A model generated the notes under the pieces. That model was not told the origin of the DNA. It saw only the letters and a list, made by a program, of their open reading frames with translations, and ran no database searches. Position numbers and translations under genes: made by a program. From NCBI GenBank assembly GCA_022579005.1, contig MU402021.1:1-10583 (forward strand): a stretch of 10,583 nucleotides of DNA, written 5' to 3'. The DNA comes from Poronia punctata. Lineage: Eukaryota; Ascomycota; Sordariomycetes; Xylariales; Xylariaceae. How positions within the stretch are numbered: position 1 is the stretch's first letter; each line of letters begins with the position of its first letter. Shown here piece after piece: positions 1 to 7,591 of this stretch.

Positions 1-7
1 AATAATA

Positions 8-213
8 TTGCTAGCAATTTTAAAAACTAAGTATATTAAATAACTTTTATTTAGTTAGCTAAGTAAGTAACTAAACTAGCTAAAAGAATTAAAAAAAGTA
101 TAACTAGCAAAGCTTTAGCTATTAGTTAGCATAGCTTTAGCTAATAAGTAGTTTGTATGCAAATAGTTTAGCAAATAAGTTCTTTAGCTAGGTGCCTTGT
201 TATAATAGTATAA
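8..213 (+). repeat. Left terminal inverted repeat of the 1-2974 element
   Basis: Positions 8-46 match the reverse complement of 2936-2974 without mismatch. The outermost 10 bases are themselves palindromic (TTGCTAGCAA). From 47 to about 86 the match continues ungapped at roughly three quarters identity, including the AAGTAAGTAAC block. After an extra stretch of about 23 bases in this arm, similarity resumes at GCTATTAGTTAG (about 118-165). The inner limit is uncertain. Confidence 0.8.
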
Positions 214-558
214 ATAAAAATATAATTAAAAACTTATAAAGTTATATAATATTTTTACTTTAAAGCTATTAAAGCAACCTTGCTTAAAATATAATTAGTT
301 ATTTAAGTTATAAGACTTATTATTTAAGCACTTAAACTAATACTAAAAAATAAAAATAATAAATTTAAGTTAAAAATATATAACATAACTTATTTTATTA
401 GGTTTACTAATATAAAGGTTTAAAAACTTAATATTTAATTTATAATACTTTTAAAAACTTATATAAAAAATCTATTAGCTAATTATAATATTCTTACTTA
501 TATATTTTAATTTGCTTAAAACATATATTTATAAAAACTACTATTTGTTTTAATATAA

Positions 559-591
559 AATAGGTTATAACATTATTACTTATAACCTATT
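559..591. repeat. Short perfect hairpin
   Basis: Eleven bases (559-569, AATAGGTTATA) are the exact reverse complement of 581-591, separated by an 11-base loop. It lies inside the 1-2974 element. No function can be assigned, and it may be a chance or RIP-generated palindrome. Confidence 0.5.
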
Positions 592-1210
592 AAATATAAC
601 TATAAATATTATTTAAAATTTATTAAAAGCAAAGTTTAAACTATTAAAAGTAAATAAGTTAAATATACTAAATAAGGTATGCTAAAAATATATATAATTA
701 AAATAAACAACTTTAAAAATAAATAAATTAAATTTATTATATTTATATAAGTATTAAATAAAGTTTTAAAACCTTATATACTATTAAAAACTAATTTTAG
801 TAATACTTATAAAGCAAAAATAGACTTTAAAACTAAAAGCATTACTTTTAATACTTTAAAAAAGAATTAAAACGTTTTTTATAATATAATTAAAACTATA
901 CTTATATAAAATGTAATATAATTTTAAATAAAAAGTTGTTTTAAGACTAAAACGATCTTATTAGCACAAATATAATATATGTTACTACTTTTAAATTAAA
1001 ATATTACTTTTAAACTAACTTATAAAAATAGAATCTTTTTTTATATAAAATTAACTAGTTTTAATACTATTATTATTTCTAACTTATTTTTTAAATTAAA
1101 AAAGTTTAAAAAAGTATATAAATAAAAGCTATTAACAAATAAATAAAAACTAAAGTATTAAAAGCTACTTAGAAAAAATATTTAAAAGGTATAGCAACAG
1201 CTATAGTACT

Positions 1211-1308
1211 ATTATAAGTACTTACTTTTATAAACAAATTTAATAAAGTAAATATTATAAGTACTTACTTTTATAAAAGAAATTAATAAAGTAAATATTA
1301 TAAACTAT
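1211..1308 (+). repeat. 43-bp tandem repeat, two copies plus a partial third
   Basis: Unit one is 1211-1253 and unit two is 1254-1296. Both begin ATTATAAGTACTTACTTTTA and end ATAAAGTAAAT, with about three or four differences in the middle. A third partial copy begins at 1297 (ATTATAAACTAT). It lies inside the 1-2974 element and may be a minisatellite within its former coding or subterminal region. Confidence 0.85.
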
Positions 1309-1382
1309 ATTTTTATTAAATACTTAATTAGTAGTAATATTTTAAATAAAGTTATATATTTTACTTTAATTATAAAAAAATA

Positions 1383-1399
1383 TTTTACTTTAAGTAAAA
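1383..1399. repeat. 17-base palindrome
   Basis: TTTTACTT at 1383-1390 and AAGTAAAA at 1392-1399 are reverse complements around a single base. No function is evident. Confidence 0.4.
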
Positions 1400-1922
1400 A
1401 AGGATAAAATATAGTAATATAACTAAAAGTGATTAAAATAATTAATATTAAATAAAATTAAACTAAAAAAAATAAAGTAATTTAAACTTAAAATAATTAA
1501 GTTTTATTAATTATAAAAATTTAAAAACTTTTTAAAATTAAAAAGATTATTAGTTTTAATAAATAGTTTATATATACTAGTTTAGATTTATAACTATTAA
1601 CATTATTTAAATTTTAAAACCTTTTTTAAAAATATAAACTAAAAGATTATTAATATTTTTTTAAAAAAGGCAAATAAAAATACTTTTAGTAAATAATTAG
1701 CAATAAACTAAGTTAAATAGTTAATTTTAATTTTTTAGTGCTAAAATTTAAGCTATTTTTAATAAACTTTTTAATAAGCTATATATGCAAAGCTATATAA
1801 AATAAGTAAATAAACTAAGCTTTTTTACTTACTTAACTTTTATTACTTACTAATAAATAAATAAAAGTATATAAACTAAGCTTATTATAAACTTTTAAGC
1901 TTTTAATAAAATAGCTATTTTA

Positions 1923-1981
1923 AATATTTACTTTTTTACTTTTTTAATTAAAAACAATTAAGTTACTTTAAAGTAAATATT
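1923..1981. repeat. Inverted repeat with 12-bp arms
   Basis: AATATTTACTTT (1923-1934) is the exact reverse complement of 1970-1981 across a 35-base loop. The right arm repeats the AAAGTAAATATTAT word seen at the ends of both 43-bp tandem units near 1.25 kb. No function is evident. Confidence 0.4.
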
Positions 1982-2814
1982 ATATTTTAGTAATAAATGC
2001 TATTATATTTTTTTAATAGTTTAAAGTTTATTTAAACTATAAAAACTAATTTATAGTAATAAGCTTATAAAGCTTAAAATAATTTATTATAATACTAATA
2101 AAGCTTTATAATTTATTAGCTTATATTTCATATTTTATAAATTAGACTTTAAAATTATATAAGTTATTTTATAAAGCTTTTATTAATAATATAGTTATAT
2201 TTATAGATAATAAAGCTGGTTACTTAAAATATTTATAAAAGATATTTAATTTATTTAAATAAAAACAAAATTTAATATTATTAAGAAAATTATTTTTAAA
2301 GTACTTTTTAATAAAAGTACTAAGCTTTTTTATATTAACTTTTTTAAAATATTAATAATAAAGTACCACTTTATTACTTTTAAAAACTTTGTATTTTTTA
2401 AAAAAACCTAAAAGCTTTAAAATAATATTTTAATAATAGCAAGTTTTTTTAAACACTATTACTATACTATACTTAATATATAAAACCTTTATAAAAAAAC
2501 TGCTTTGCTTAATAAAAAATAATAAAAAAAGTACTAATTAATAACTTTAAAAAATATTAAGCTTAATTAGATTAATTTATTTTAAACTAATTAAAGCTAA
2601 GCTAAAAATATTTTTAAGCAATATAAAACTTTATTTATAAGTATACTATTTTAAGTTTTATAACCTAGCTTAAAAATTATTTATATAAATAAACGCTTTA
2701 TTAAAAGAAAGCTTTAAAGTTATACTATTTTATATTAATAAAAGTTATAAGTAGTAGCTTTATTTATTATTTTAAATATATAAGTAAAACTAATAATATT
2801 TTTAATATAATAGA

Positions 2815-2974
2815 GCATATACTTATAAAACCTACTAGCTGCGCTATAGGTGCACAGACTATATATAGGCAAAACTTATACTAACTATTAGCTATAGTTT
2901 AGTTAGCTTGGTTACTTACTTATTTAAGTAGATTAAAGTTATTTAATATACTTAGTTTTTAAAATTGCTAGCAA
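2815..2974 (-). repeat. Right terminal inverted repeat of the 1-2974 element
   Basis: This is the inverted partner of the arm at 8-213. The perfect core is 2936-2974. The region 2845-2880 is less AT-rich than its surroundings (it contains CTGCGC and GTGCAC) and so may preserve a less mutated version of the subterminal sequence than the left arm does. The inner limit is uncertain. Confidence 0.8.
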
Positions 2975-3177
2975 AATTACTTTATAACTAACTTATTACT
3001 TCAACTTTTATACTTTTTTATTTTTATATTTTAAAGTTATAATATAATATTTAGTAAAAGGATTTAAATTAAAAACTAAGTTTAGTTTATAACTACTACT
3101 TAAATAACTAAGGACAATATAAATAAGCTTAATAAACCTAATACTAAAAATAAGTAATAAAAACTAAAAAAGCTAAC
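2975..3177. other. Unassigned spacer between two inverted-repeat elements
   Basis: These 203 bases separate the right end of the 1-2974 element from the left end of the 3178-4590 element. They are AT-rich and stop-filled, and I see no gene or repeat partner in the window. Confidence 0.6.
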
Positions 3178-3649
3178 TATAGTAAATAGGATTTGCAACG
3201 CGCCCTTATTTGCAACACTGCTTTTTTTTATACTATGTTTTTAAACTTACTTATAAAATTAATAAAAGTTTATAAAAATATAAAACCTAAAAATATAGTT
3301 TTAATAAATATTAAATATTATTATATATAAATACTATAGCTTTTAAGTACTTTTTAAAGTATAGTATAAAGATTAGAAATTAATTTTTTAAAAGTATTTT
3401 TTATTTACTTTTTTATTTATTATAAATTAAAAAAAGGTTATAAAAATATTAGCTAACTTATTTTAGCTTTTATATAAAATGCTTAATAGTTATAATTAAG
3501 TTTGCTTATATAATATAGCTTATTAGTATAATACTAAGTATATAAAATTTTATTATTTTAGCTATAATGTATATATAAGTAAAAATAAGCTTAATACTTA
3601 ATATTTTATTTTAATAGCATAACATTTAGCTATAAAGAAAAATTATAAA
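3178..3649 (+). repeat. Left arm of the 3178-4590 foldback element
   Basis: It starts TATAGTAAATAGGATTTGC and runs inward as the inverse of 4115-4590. The tip carries the 9-mer ATTTGCAAC twice (3191-3199 and 3208-3216), 17 bases apart. Such subterminal direct repeats are typical of transposase binding sites; that role is inference. Similarity ends near 3649, after the shared TTAGCTATAA segment. Confidence 0.93.
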
Positions 3650-4114
3650 TAACGTATACTTAAAAGTATAAAAAAAGTATTTAGTATTAAGGGGTTTATT
3701 ATTATTTAAACCTTAGTATTTTAATATAATTTTGTTTTAAACGCTATAGTTTTTAAAATTAAAAATATTTAAATGTTGTTAAGGCTTTATTATACTAAAT
3801 AAACTTATTAAAGCTTATTATAAAAGTTATAGCGCAAAAGCACTATTTTTGCTAATGTTATAAGCTTTTAAATAATAGTTACTTACTTAAAAATAAACTT
3901 TAAAGCTAAAACTTAAATAGCTTAGTTAGGGCTTATGTTATACAAGTTTACTGTTTATTATAAAATACCTTATAAGTTTAGCTATTATATAATACTAGGT
4001 TTGTTTAATTTAAGCAAATAATAATAAAGTTATTAAGCTTTTTACTTATTATTTAAAATTAATATTTAAAAATTTATTATAGCGTAAATAAAAATGCTAA
4101 AAATACTAACTTTT
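3650..4114. other. Unique centre of the foldback element
   Basis: About 465 bases lie between the two arms. The stretch is AT-rich with stops in all frames. A short imperfect hairpin near 3685-3716 (GGTTTA at 3693-3698 against TAAACC at 3707-3712) is the only structure I see. There is no sign of a transposase. Confidence 0.6.
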
Positions 4115-4590
4115 AATTATAATTTTTATAGCTAAAAGTTATATTATTAAAACATTAAAAATAAAATATTAAGTATTAAGGTTATTTTAACTTATATATA
4201 CATTATAGCTAAAATAATATAAGTTTATATACTTAGTATTATACTAATAAGTTATATTATATAAGCAAACCTATTTATAACTATTAAGCATTTTATATAG
4301 AAGCTAAAATAAGTTAGCTTATATTTTTATATTCTTTTTAAAATTTGGTATAAGTAAAAACTAAATAAAAAGTACTTTTAAAAACTTAATTTCTAAGTTT
4401 TATATTATACCTTAAAAAGTGCTTAAAAGCTATGGTATTTATATATAATAATATTTAATGTCTATTAAACCTATATTTTTAGGTTTTATATTTTTATAAA
4501 TTTTTAGTAATTATATAAGTAAGTTTAAAAATATAATATAAAAAAAAGCAGCATTGCTAGTAAGGCGCGTTATAAATCTTATCTACTATA
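4115..4590 (-). repeat. Right arm of the 3178-4590 foldback element
   Basis: Read on the minus strand it begins TATAGTAGATAAGATTTATA at 4590 and mirrors the left arm. Many differences from the left arm are A/G or C/T. For example, the first GCAAC of the left tip is ATAAC here, as expected if the arms were RIP-mutated independently. The CGCGCC core of the tip is intact in both arms. Confidence 0.93.
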
Positions 4591-4637
4591 AGTAGTTAAT
4601 AGTTAAGCTAAATTTATAAATAATTAAAAGTAAAAAA

Positions 4638-4696
4638 GCTATTATAAATATAAAAGAAAAGTAAAAAGCTTAATAGCAAACTAAAAAATTTAGAAC
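4638..4696 (+). repeat. Left arm of the small hairpin element
   Basis: The arm carries AAGCTTAATAGCAAACTAAA (4657-4676 region), which is mirrored by the right arm with AAGCCTAATAGCAAACTAAA on the minus strand. Confidence 0.85.
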
Positions 4697-4763
4697 AAAA
4701 TATGCTACTTTTTAAAGTAATTACTTAGTAGCTAATTAACTATTTTTATATATAATACTGTTA

Positions 4764-4821
4764 GTTTTAGGTTTTTTAGTTTGCTATTAGGCTTTTTACT
4801 TTTTTCTTTTTTTATAAAAGC
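4764..4821 (-). repeat. Right arm of the small hairpin element
   Basis: This is the inverted partner of 4638-4696. It keeps C where the left arm has T at three sites, so this arm is slightly less mutated at those positions. Confidence 0.85.
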
Positions 4822-6517
4822 TTTTAAGCAAGTTTAAAAAGCTAAAGTAATGATTTTTTAAATTAAATAATTAATATAATAAACTAAAATATATAGTTGC
4901 TATAAATATTTACTAAGTAAAAAAAGCTATAATATAAAAATAATGCTAAAGCTTTTATATATAGTTAACTATATATATTTAAAGTAAAATACTAATACTA
5001 TAAAAATTAAAGATTAAATTATAGCTATATAAAGAAGTAATTAATAAAAGCTTAATATAAATTATATAGGCCTTAATATAACCTAAGTTTAATATTTAAA
5101 TAAATTAGCATTTTTATTAAAATATGCTAAACTATAATAACTGTAAAAAAGCTACTTTTAAAAGCTTTTAAAAGTTTATTCAATAAGAAAACATTAATTT
5201 AAAGCTATTTTAGCAGACTTTTTAAAAGGAGTTATATACGCTATAATAATAAAAAAATAAAAACTTCATTTTTTTTTATTAGGAAGTATTAGTATAAAAG
5301 CTTAAAAGTGCTATATTATAAAAAGATAATAGCTAACTAGCTTTTAATTATACGTATAAGCTTTTAAAAAATTAAAAAAGGTTTTAATAAAGTAATATAT
5401 ATATTTTAAAAATATAATAGTAGTATATTAAAAAGTTAAAAAATAATAAAGCACTTAATACTACGCTAGCAAAAAATATTAACTACTATATAAATAAAAA
5501 TATGCTAAATACTTATTAAAGTAAAAGAAGTTAGTAAATAATTAAAAAAGGATTAAATAGTTTCTTTTAAAAAAATTTAGTAACTTATTTAAATAATAAA
5601 TAAATTAAAACTAAAGTAAATTAGTATATATTAGCAATAGCTTTATAAAATACTATTACTATAGTAAAAGAAGCTATATAGCTAAGCATTACTTTAAAAA
5701 TAAATAATTAGTATTAAATTATTAATTAAGCAAAGTTAAATAAAAACTATTTAAATAGCTTAAAAATAAAATATAAAATATTTAAGCAGCTTAGTTAAAC
5801 TTTAAATATAACAAGTTAAAAGCTAAGCTAAAATAAAATAATATATTTGATTTAGTTTAATAAAGTTCTATAAAGCGTTTAGCACTATAAAGCTGCTTTA
5901 AGCAATAGCTATAGTTTTTTTAGCTAGTAAGTAAAAGTTAAAAAAAGTTATTATAAATATAAATATAAAAGCCTAAGTTAATATTATATATAAAAGCTTT
6001 TTAAAAAAGTACTTATAAAAAGTAAACATTTTATTACTTTTATTAATAAAACTAATAAGGTGCTAGGTAGCTTATATAGCTAGTTTTTAAATAATTAATA
6101 CTTAAAAAATTATAAAAGCTTTTAAGCAAGTATTTTATATAATATATATAAAATAAAAAGTATTAAAGCTTTTAATATTATAACTAAAAATAAATTAGTT
6201 AGATATACTACTTAATATAGCTTTAATTTAATAGTTTTATAATAAATACTAGAAATTAAATATTAAAAGGTTTGTTAAAAATATAGTTAATAGTTAAGCA
6301 GCGTATATTGCTAATTTAATAAATATATATATTAGTTTTTTTAAAAAGTTGCTATTTTTTTAAATTAATAATAAGCCTAGCACTAAAAATAAAATTAATT
6401 TATTTAAATATTTTAAAGCGTTTTAATATATATACTTTAAGCTATTAGCAAAAAGGTTATTAGTGCAAAAAAATATATAATAGATAATAAACCTAATAAA
6501 AAAGGTAAGTGCTATTT
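4822..6517. other. Gene-free degenerate repeat DNA
   Basis: About 1.7 kb of AT-rich sequence with TAA and TAG in every frame. I found no protein motif, RNA gene or long repeat partner, apart from the hairpin at 6114-6173 and a weak resemblance of about 6440-6517 to 10055-10132. It is most likely the body of a RIP-destroyed transposable element, which is inference from composition only. Confidence 0.6.
6114..6173. repeat. 60-base imperfect hairpin
   Basis: The inner stem is perfect: ATTTTATATA (6132-6141) pairs with 6145-6154 across a 3-base loop. The arms continue outward with mismatches to AAAAGCTTTT-type ends at 6114 and 6173. It could be a tiny foldback remnant or a chance AT palindrome. 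Confidence 0.5.
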
Positions 6518-6544
6518 AGTTTAATTTATTTAATTAAAAAAGCT
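6518..6544 (+). repeat. Left fragment of an old dispersed repeat, split by the TRIM-like insertion
   Basis: This segment starts AGTTTAAT and runs up to the insertion at 6545. It aligns with 10133-10163, and the alignment continues on the far side of the insertion at 7383. Weaker similarity may reach back to about 6442. Confidence 0.6.
6541..6544 (+). repeat. Left target-site duplication (AGCT)
   Basis: AGCT directly precedes the TG of the first terminal repeat and recurs at 7383-7386 directly after the CA of the second. LTR-type integrases usually duplicate 4-6 bp. Flanking A and T also match under shifted boundaries, so a 5-bp duplication cannot be excluded. Confidence 0.65.
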
Positions 6545-6651
6545 TGTTAGGGAAGGTATAGATCTGGCTATAATAAAGGGTCCTTTATAGTTAGAGCACT
6601 ATATCCCTCTATTACTTTAACATATTATAATACACCTATCTAACCCTAACA
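6545..6651 (+). repeat. First terminal direct repeat (LTR) of the TRIM-like element
   Basis: The 107 bases start TGTTAGGG and end CCCTAACA, an 8-bp perfect short inverted end. By eye it differs from the second copy at about nine sites, eight of them transitions (roughly 92% identity). An internal stem, TAATAAAGGG (6571-6580) against CCCTCTATTA (6605-6614), has one mismatch created by a G-to-A change. Confidence 0.85.
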
Positions 6652-6663
6652 TATAGTAACAGC
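6652..6663 (+). promoter_or_regulatory. Possible mutated primer-binding site
   Basis: LTR elements normally carry a sequence complementary to a tRNA 3' end, starting TGG, within a few bases of the first LTR. Here TAGTAACAGC begins two bases inside. A single G-to-A change from TGG would explain the TAG. The tRNA cannot be named from this sequence alone. Confidence 0.25.
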
Positions 6664-7020
6664 TGCTGCCTTTGCATAATTCCTGTTTGCGCTTCCTATT
6701 GCAAGTTACAATATAATTATAAACTAAGGTTAATTATTTTATTTTAATATATAACTTTAAAGGTTATTTTACTAGCGTGCATGCCTTGCTGCCGCTGTCG
6801 CTTTTGCTTTCTTTTAGCGTTTCTTTTAGCTACGCTACAACATATATACTTATAAAATTAAAAAAAGTACAAGCAATAGCAGTATTCCGACCTATACCTA
6901 CTTATAACAGCCTATATTCTCCTTGCTAACGGCTTAAGTAAAAAGAAAAGAAAAAAGAAATATATATATATACACTACCTTTATTATTTTTAAATTTATT
7001 ATAAAAAACGTTAAAAAACA

Positions 7021-7161
7021 AGGTTTACGTTGATTATTTTTAAAGAATTCTAGCATAAAACTTTCTCTTAACCTTTACCCGTCGACGTATTTCTAGCTAA
7101 AATAAAGGAAGACCTAGAAAAGTAAAGGAGACTTTATAAAGTAGTTATGTTTAAAAGCAGT
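7021..7161 (+). pseudogene. Possible coding remnant inside the TRIM-like element, interrupted by stops
   Basis: Read in the frame starting at 7021 this stretch gives charged, protein-like peptide, including VDVFLAKIKEDLEK at 7081-7122, with in-frame TAG at 7051 and TAA at 7069, 7123 and 7162. TAA and TAG are the codons RIP makes from CAA, CAG or TGG. Composition is unlike the surrounding AT noise, with several acidic and basic residues. It could be a leftover of gag from the parental element or chance. No family is recognised. Confidence 0.2.
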
Positions 7162-7223
7162 TAAAAAAGATATTAAAAACAAGGTTAATTATAATAAATC
7201 TAAAAGTATTTTAAGTAGCTTTT

Positions 7224-7281
7224 GTGTGTTAGTTTTGCCTCGTTAGTAACGTAAGGCAAGGGAGGTTTAGCCGTGTGTTAG
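7224..7281. repeat. Palindrome between two copies of GTGTGTTAG at the 3' edge of the interior
   Basis: TTGCCT (7235-7240) pairs with AGGCAA (7254-7259), and inside it CGTTA (7241-7245) pairs with TAACG (7247-7251) around one base. The 9-mer GTGTGTTAG occurs at 7224-7232 and again at 7273-7281, where it overlaps the start of the second terminal repeat. The G/C content is high for this window. Roles such as a structured 3' end or a polypurine-tract neighbourhood are speculative. Confidence 0.6.
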
Positions 7282-7382
7282 AAAAAGTACATATCTGGCT
7301 ATAATAGAGGGTCCTTTACAGTTAGAGCACTATATCCCTCTATTACTTTAACATATTATAATATACCTATTTAACCCTAACA
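7276..7382 (+). repeat. Second terminal direct repeat (LTR) of the TRIM-like element
   Basis: The 107 bases end CCCTAACA. The 5' end reads TGTTAGAAAAAG where the first copy has TGTTAGGGAAGG: three G-to-A changes, as RIP of the opposite strand would give. The internal hairpin TAATAGAGGG (7302-7311) against CCCTCTATTA (7336-7345) is perfect here. Confidence 0.85.
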
Positions 7383-7386
7383 AGCT
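7383..7386 (+). repeat. Right target-site duplication (AGCT)
   Basis: It matches 6541-6544 and directly follows the terminal CA of the second repeat. Confidence 0.65.
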
Positions 7387-7591
7387 TAATAAAAAGTATT
7401 TAAAAAGTATTTTTTAAAAAAACTTTTAAACTAGCTATATATAGTACTTAAAAGCAAATATAAAAGCTTTTATTTTATTTATAAAAAAGTTAAATAAAAT
7501 AATTATAAAAAATAAGTATTTTTTACTTTTTATATTATAAGTAATAAATAAGCTAAGATTAGCAAAGGTTTTTTTAAAGCTAGTCTTTTAA
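7383..7591 (+). repeat. Right fragment of the old dispersed repeat interrupted by the TRIM-like element
   Basis: The stretch from about 7441 (ATAGTACTTAAAAGCAAATA) to 7591 aligns closely with 10221-10409. The only large difference is about 45 extra bases in the second copy after the shared CTTTTATTTTATTTAT. Similarity also holds across 7383-7440 against 10160-10220, and decays past 7591 to perhaps 7640. Confidence 0.8.

Larger units (their letters stand above)
1..2974. mobile_element. Candidate DNA transposon with long terminal inverted repeats, RIP-degraded
   Basis: The two ends form an inverted repeat: 8-46 is a perfect reverse complement of 2936-2974. Homology continues inward with scattered, largely transition-type mismatches and one gap, so that about 8-165 matches about 2860-2974, with weaker similarity to about 213 and 2815. 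The interior of roughly 2.6 kb is stop-riddled and has no recognisable transposase. If coding once, it has been destroyed by RIP. The length suits an autonomous fungal DNA transposon, but the superfamily cannot be assigned. The left tip lies at or beyond the window edge, so the exact end and the target duplication cannot be read. A pair of inverted solo repeats around unrelated sequence is the main alternative. Confidence 0.65.
3178..4590. mobile_element. Foldback-type element with about 470-bp terminal inverted repeats
   Basis: The arms 3178-3649 and 4115-4590 are reverse complements over essentially their full length at roughly 85% identity by eye, with small gaps and mostly transition mismatches. 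They enclose about 465 bp of unique AT-rich DNA with no open frame. The tips are less AT-rich and share a GCGCC core. The outermost matched bases are TATAGTA on the left and TACTATA on the right, which is compatible with a TA target duplication as in Tc1/mariner/pogo elements, but symmetry alone would give the same letters. With no transposase this is best read as a non-autonomous foldback or MITE-like element of 1.41 kb. An inverted duplication of a local segment is less likely because the tips are sharp and GC-richer. Confidence 0.8.
4638..4821. mobile_element. Small hairpin element (MITE-like), about 184 bp
   Basis: 4638-4696 is an inverted repeat of 4764-4821 around a 67-base loop. In the 40 bases ending at 4696 the two arms differ at about four sites, all C/T or G/A, the pattern RIP leaves between duplicate arms. 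Weaker similarity may extend outward to about 4610 and 4850. It starts 48 bp from the right tip of the 3178-4590 element. Length and structure fit a miniature inverted-repeat element or a solo foldback. No target duplication can be read with confidence. Confidence 0.7.
6545..7382. mobile_element. TRIM-like non-autonomous LTR retrotransposon, 838 bp
   Basis: Two 107-bp direct repeats (6545-6651 and 7276-7382) each begin TG and end CA, and are flanked by the 4-bp duplication AGCT. The 624-bp interior is too short for gag-pol, which matches the definition of a TRIM. Just inside the first repeat, TATAGTAACAGC (6652-6663) could be a primer-binding site whose usual TGG start has been mutated to TAG. 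Purine-rich AAGGCAAGGGAGG (7253-7265) lies about 10 bases before the second repeat. Both are tentative. CpG and CpA are frequent inside, unlike the surroundings, so the element is younger or escaped most RIP. Orientation is set only by these weak signals. An alternative is two copies of a 107-bp MITE with TGTTAGGG/CCCTAACA ends, but the shared flanking duplication favours a single insertion. Confidence 0.75.

Noticed and set aside
3065..3110. A possible third copy of the 1-2974 element tip (TTAAAAACTAAGT near 3068)
   Set aside because: Only a short AT-rich word is shared and the adjoining bases do not follow the terminal repeat.
5240..5282. A/T homopolymer-rich inverted stretch around AAAACTTCATTTT
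   Set aside because: It is a low-complexity A-run followed by a T-run. Such pairings are expected by chance in this composition.
5848..6250. A possible retroelement integrase remnant, suggested by an Asp-Leu-Val start near 5850
   Set aside because: The following residues do not match the spacing or residues of a Gypsy or Copia integrase even when stops are read as Gln or Trp, so the resemblance is not supported.
6631..6651. Interstitial telomere sequence (TAACCC-type repeats)
   Set aside because: Only about one and a half units are present and they form the inverted ends of a 107-bp repeat that occurs twice, so they belong to the mobile element rather than to a telomere tract.
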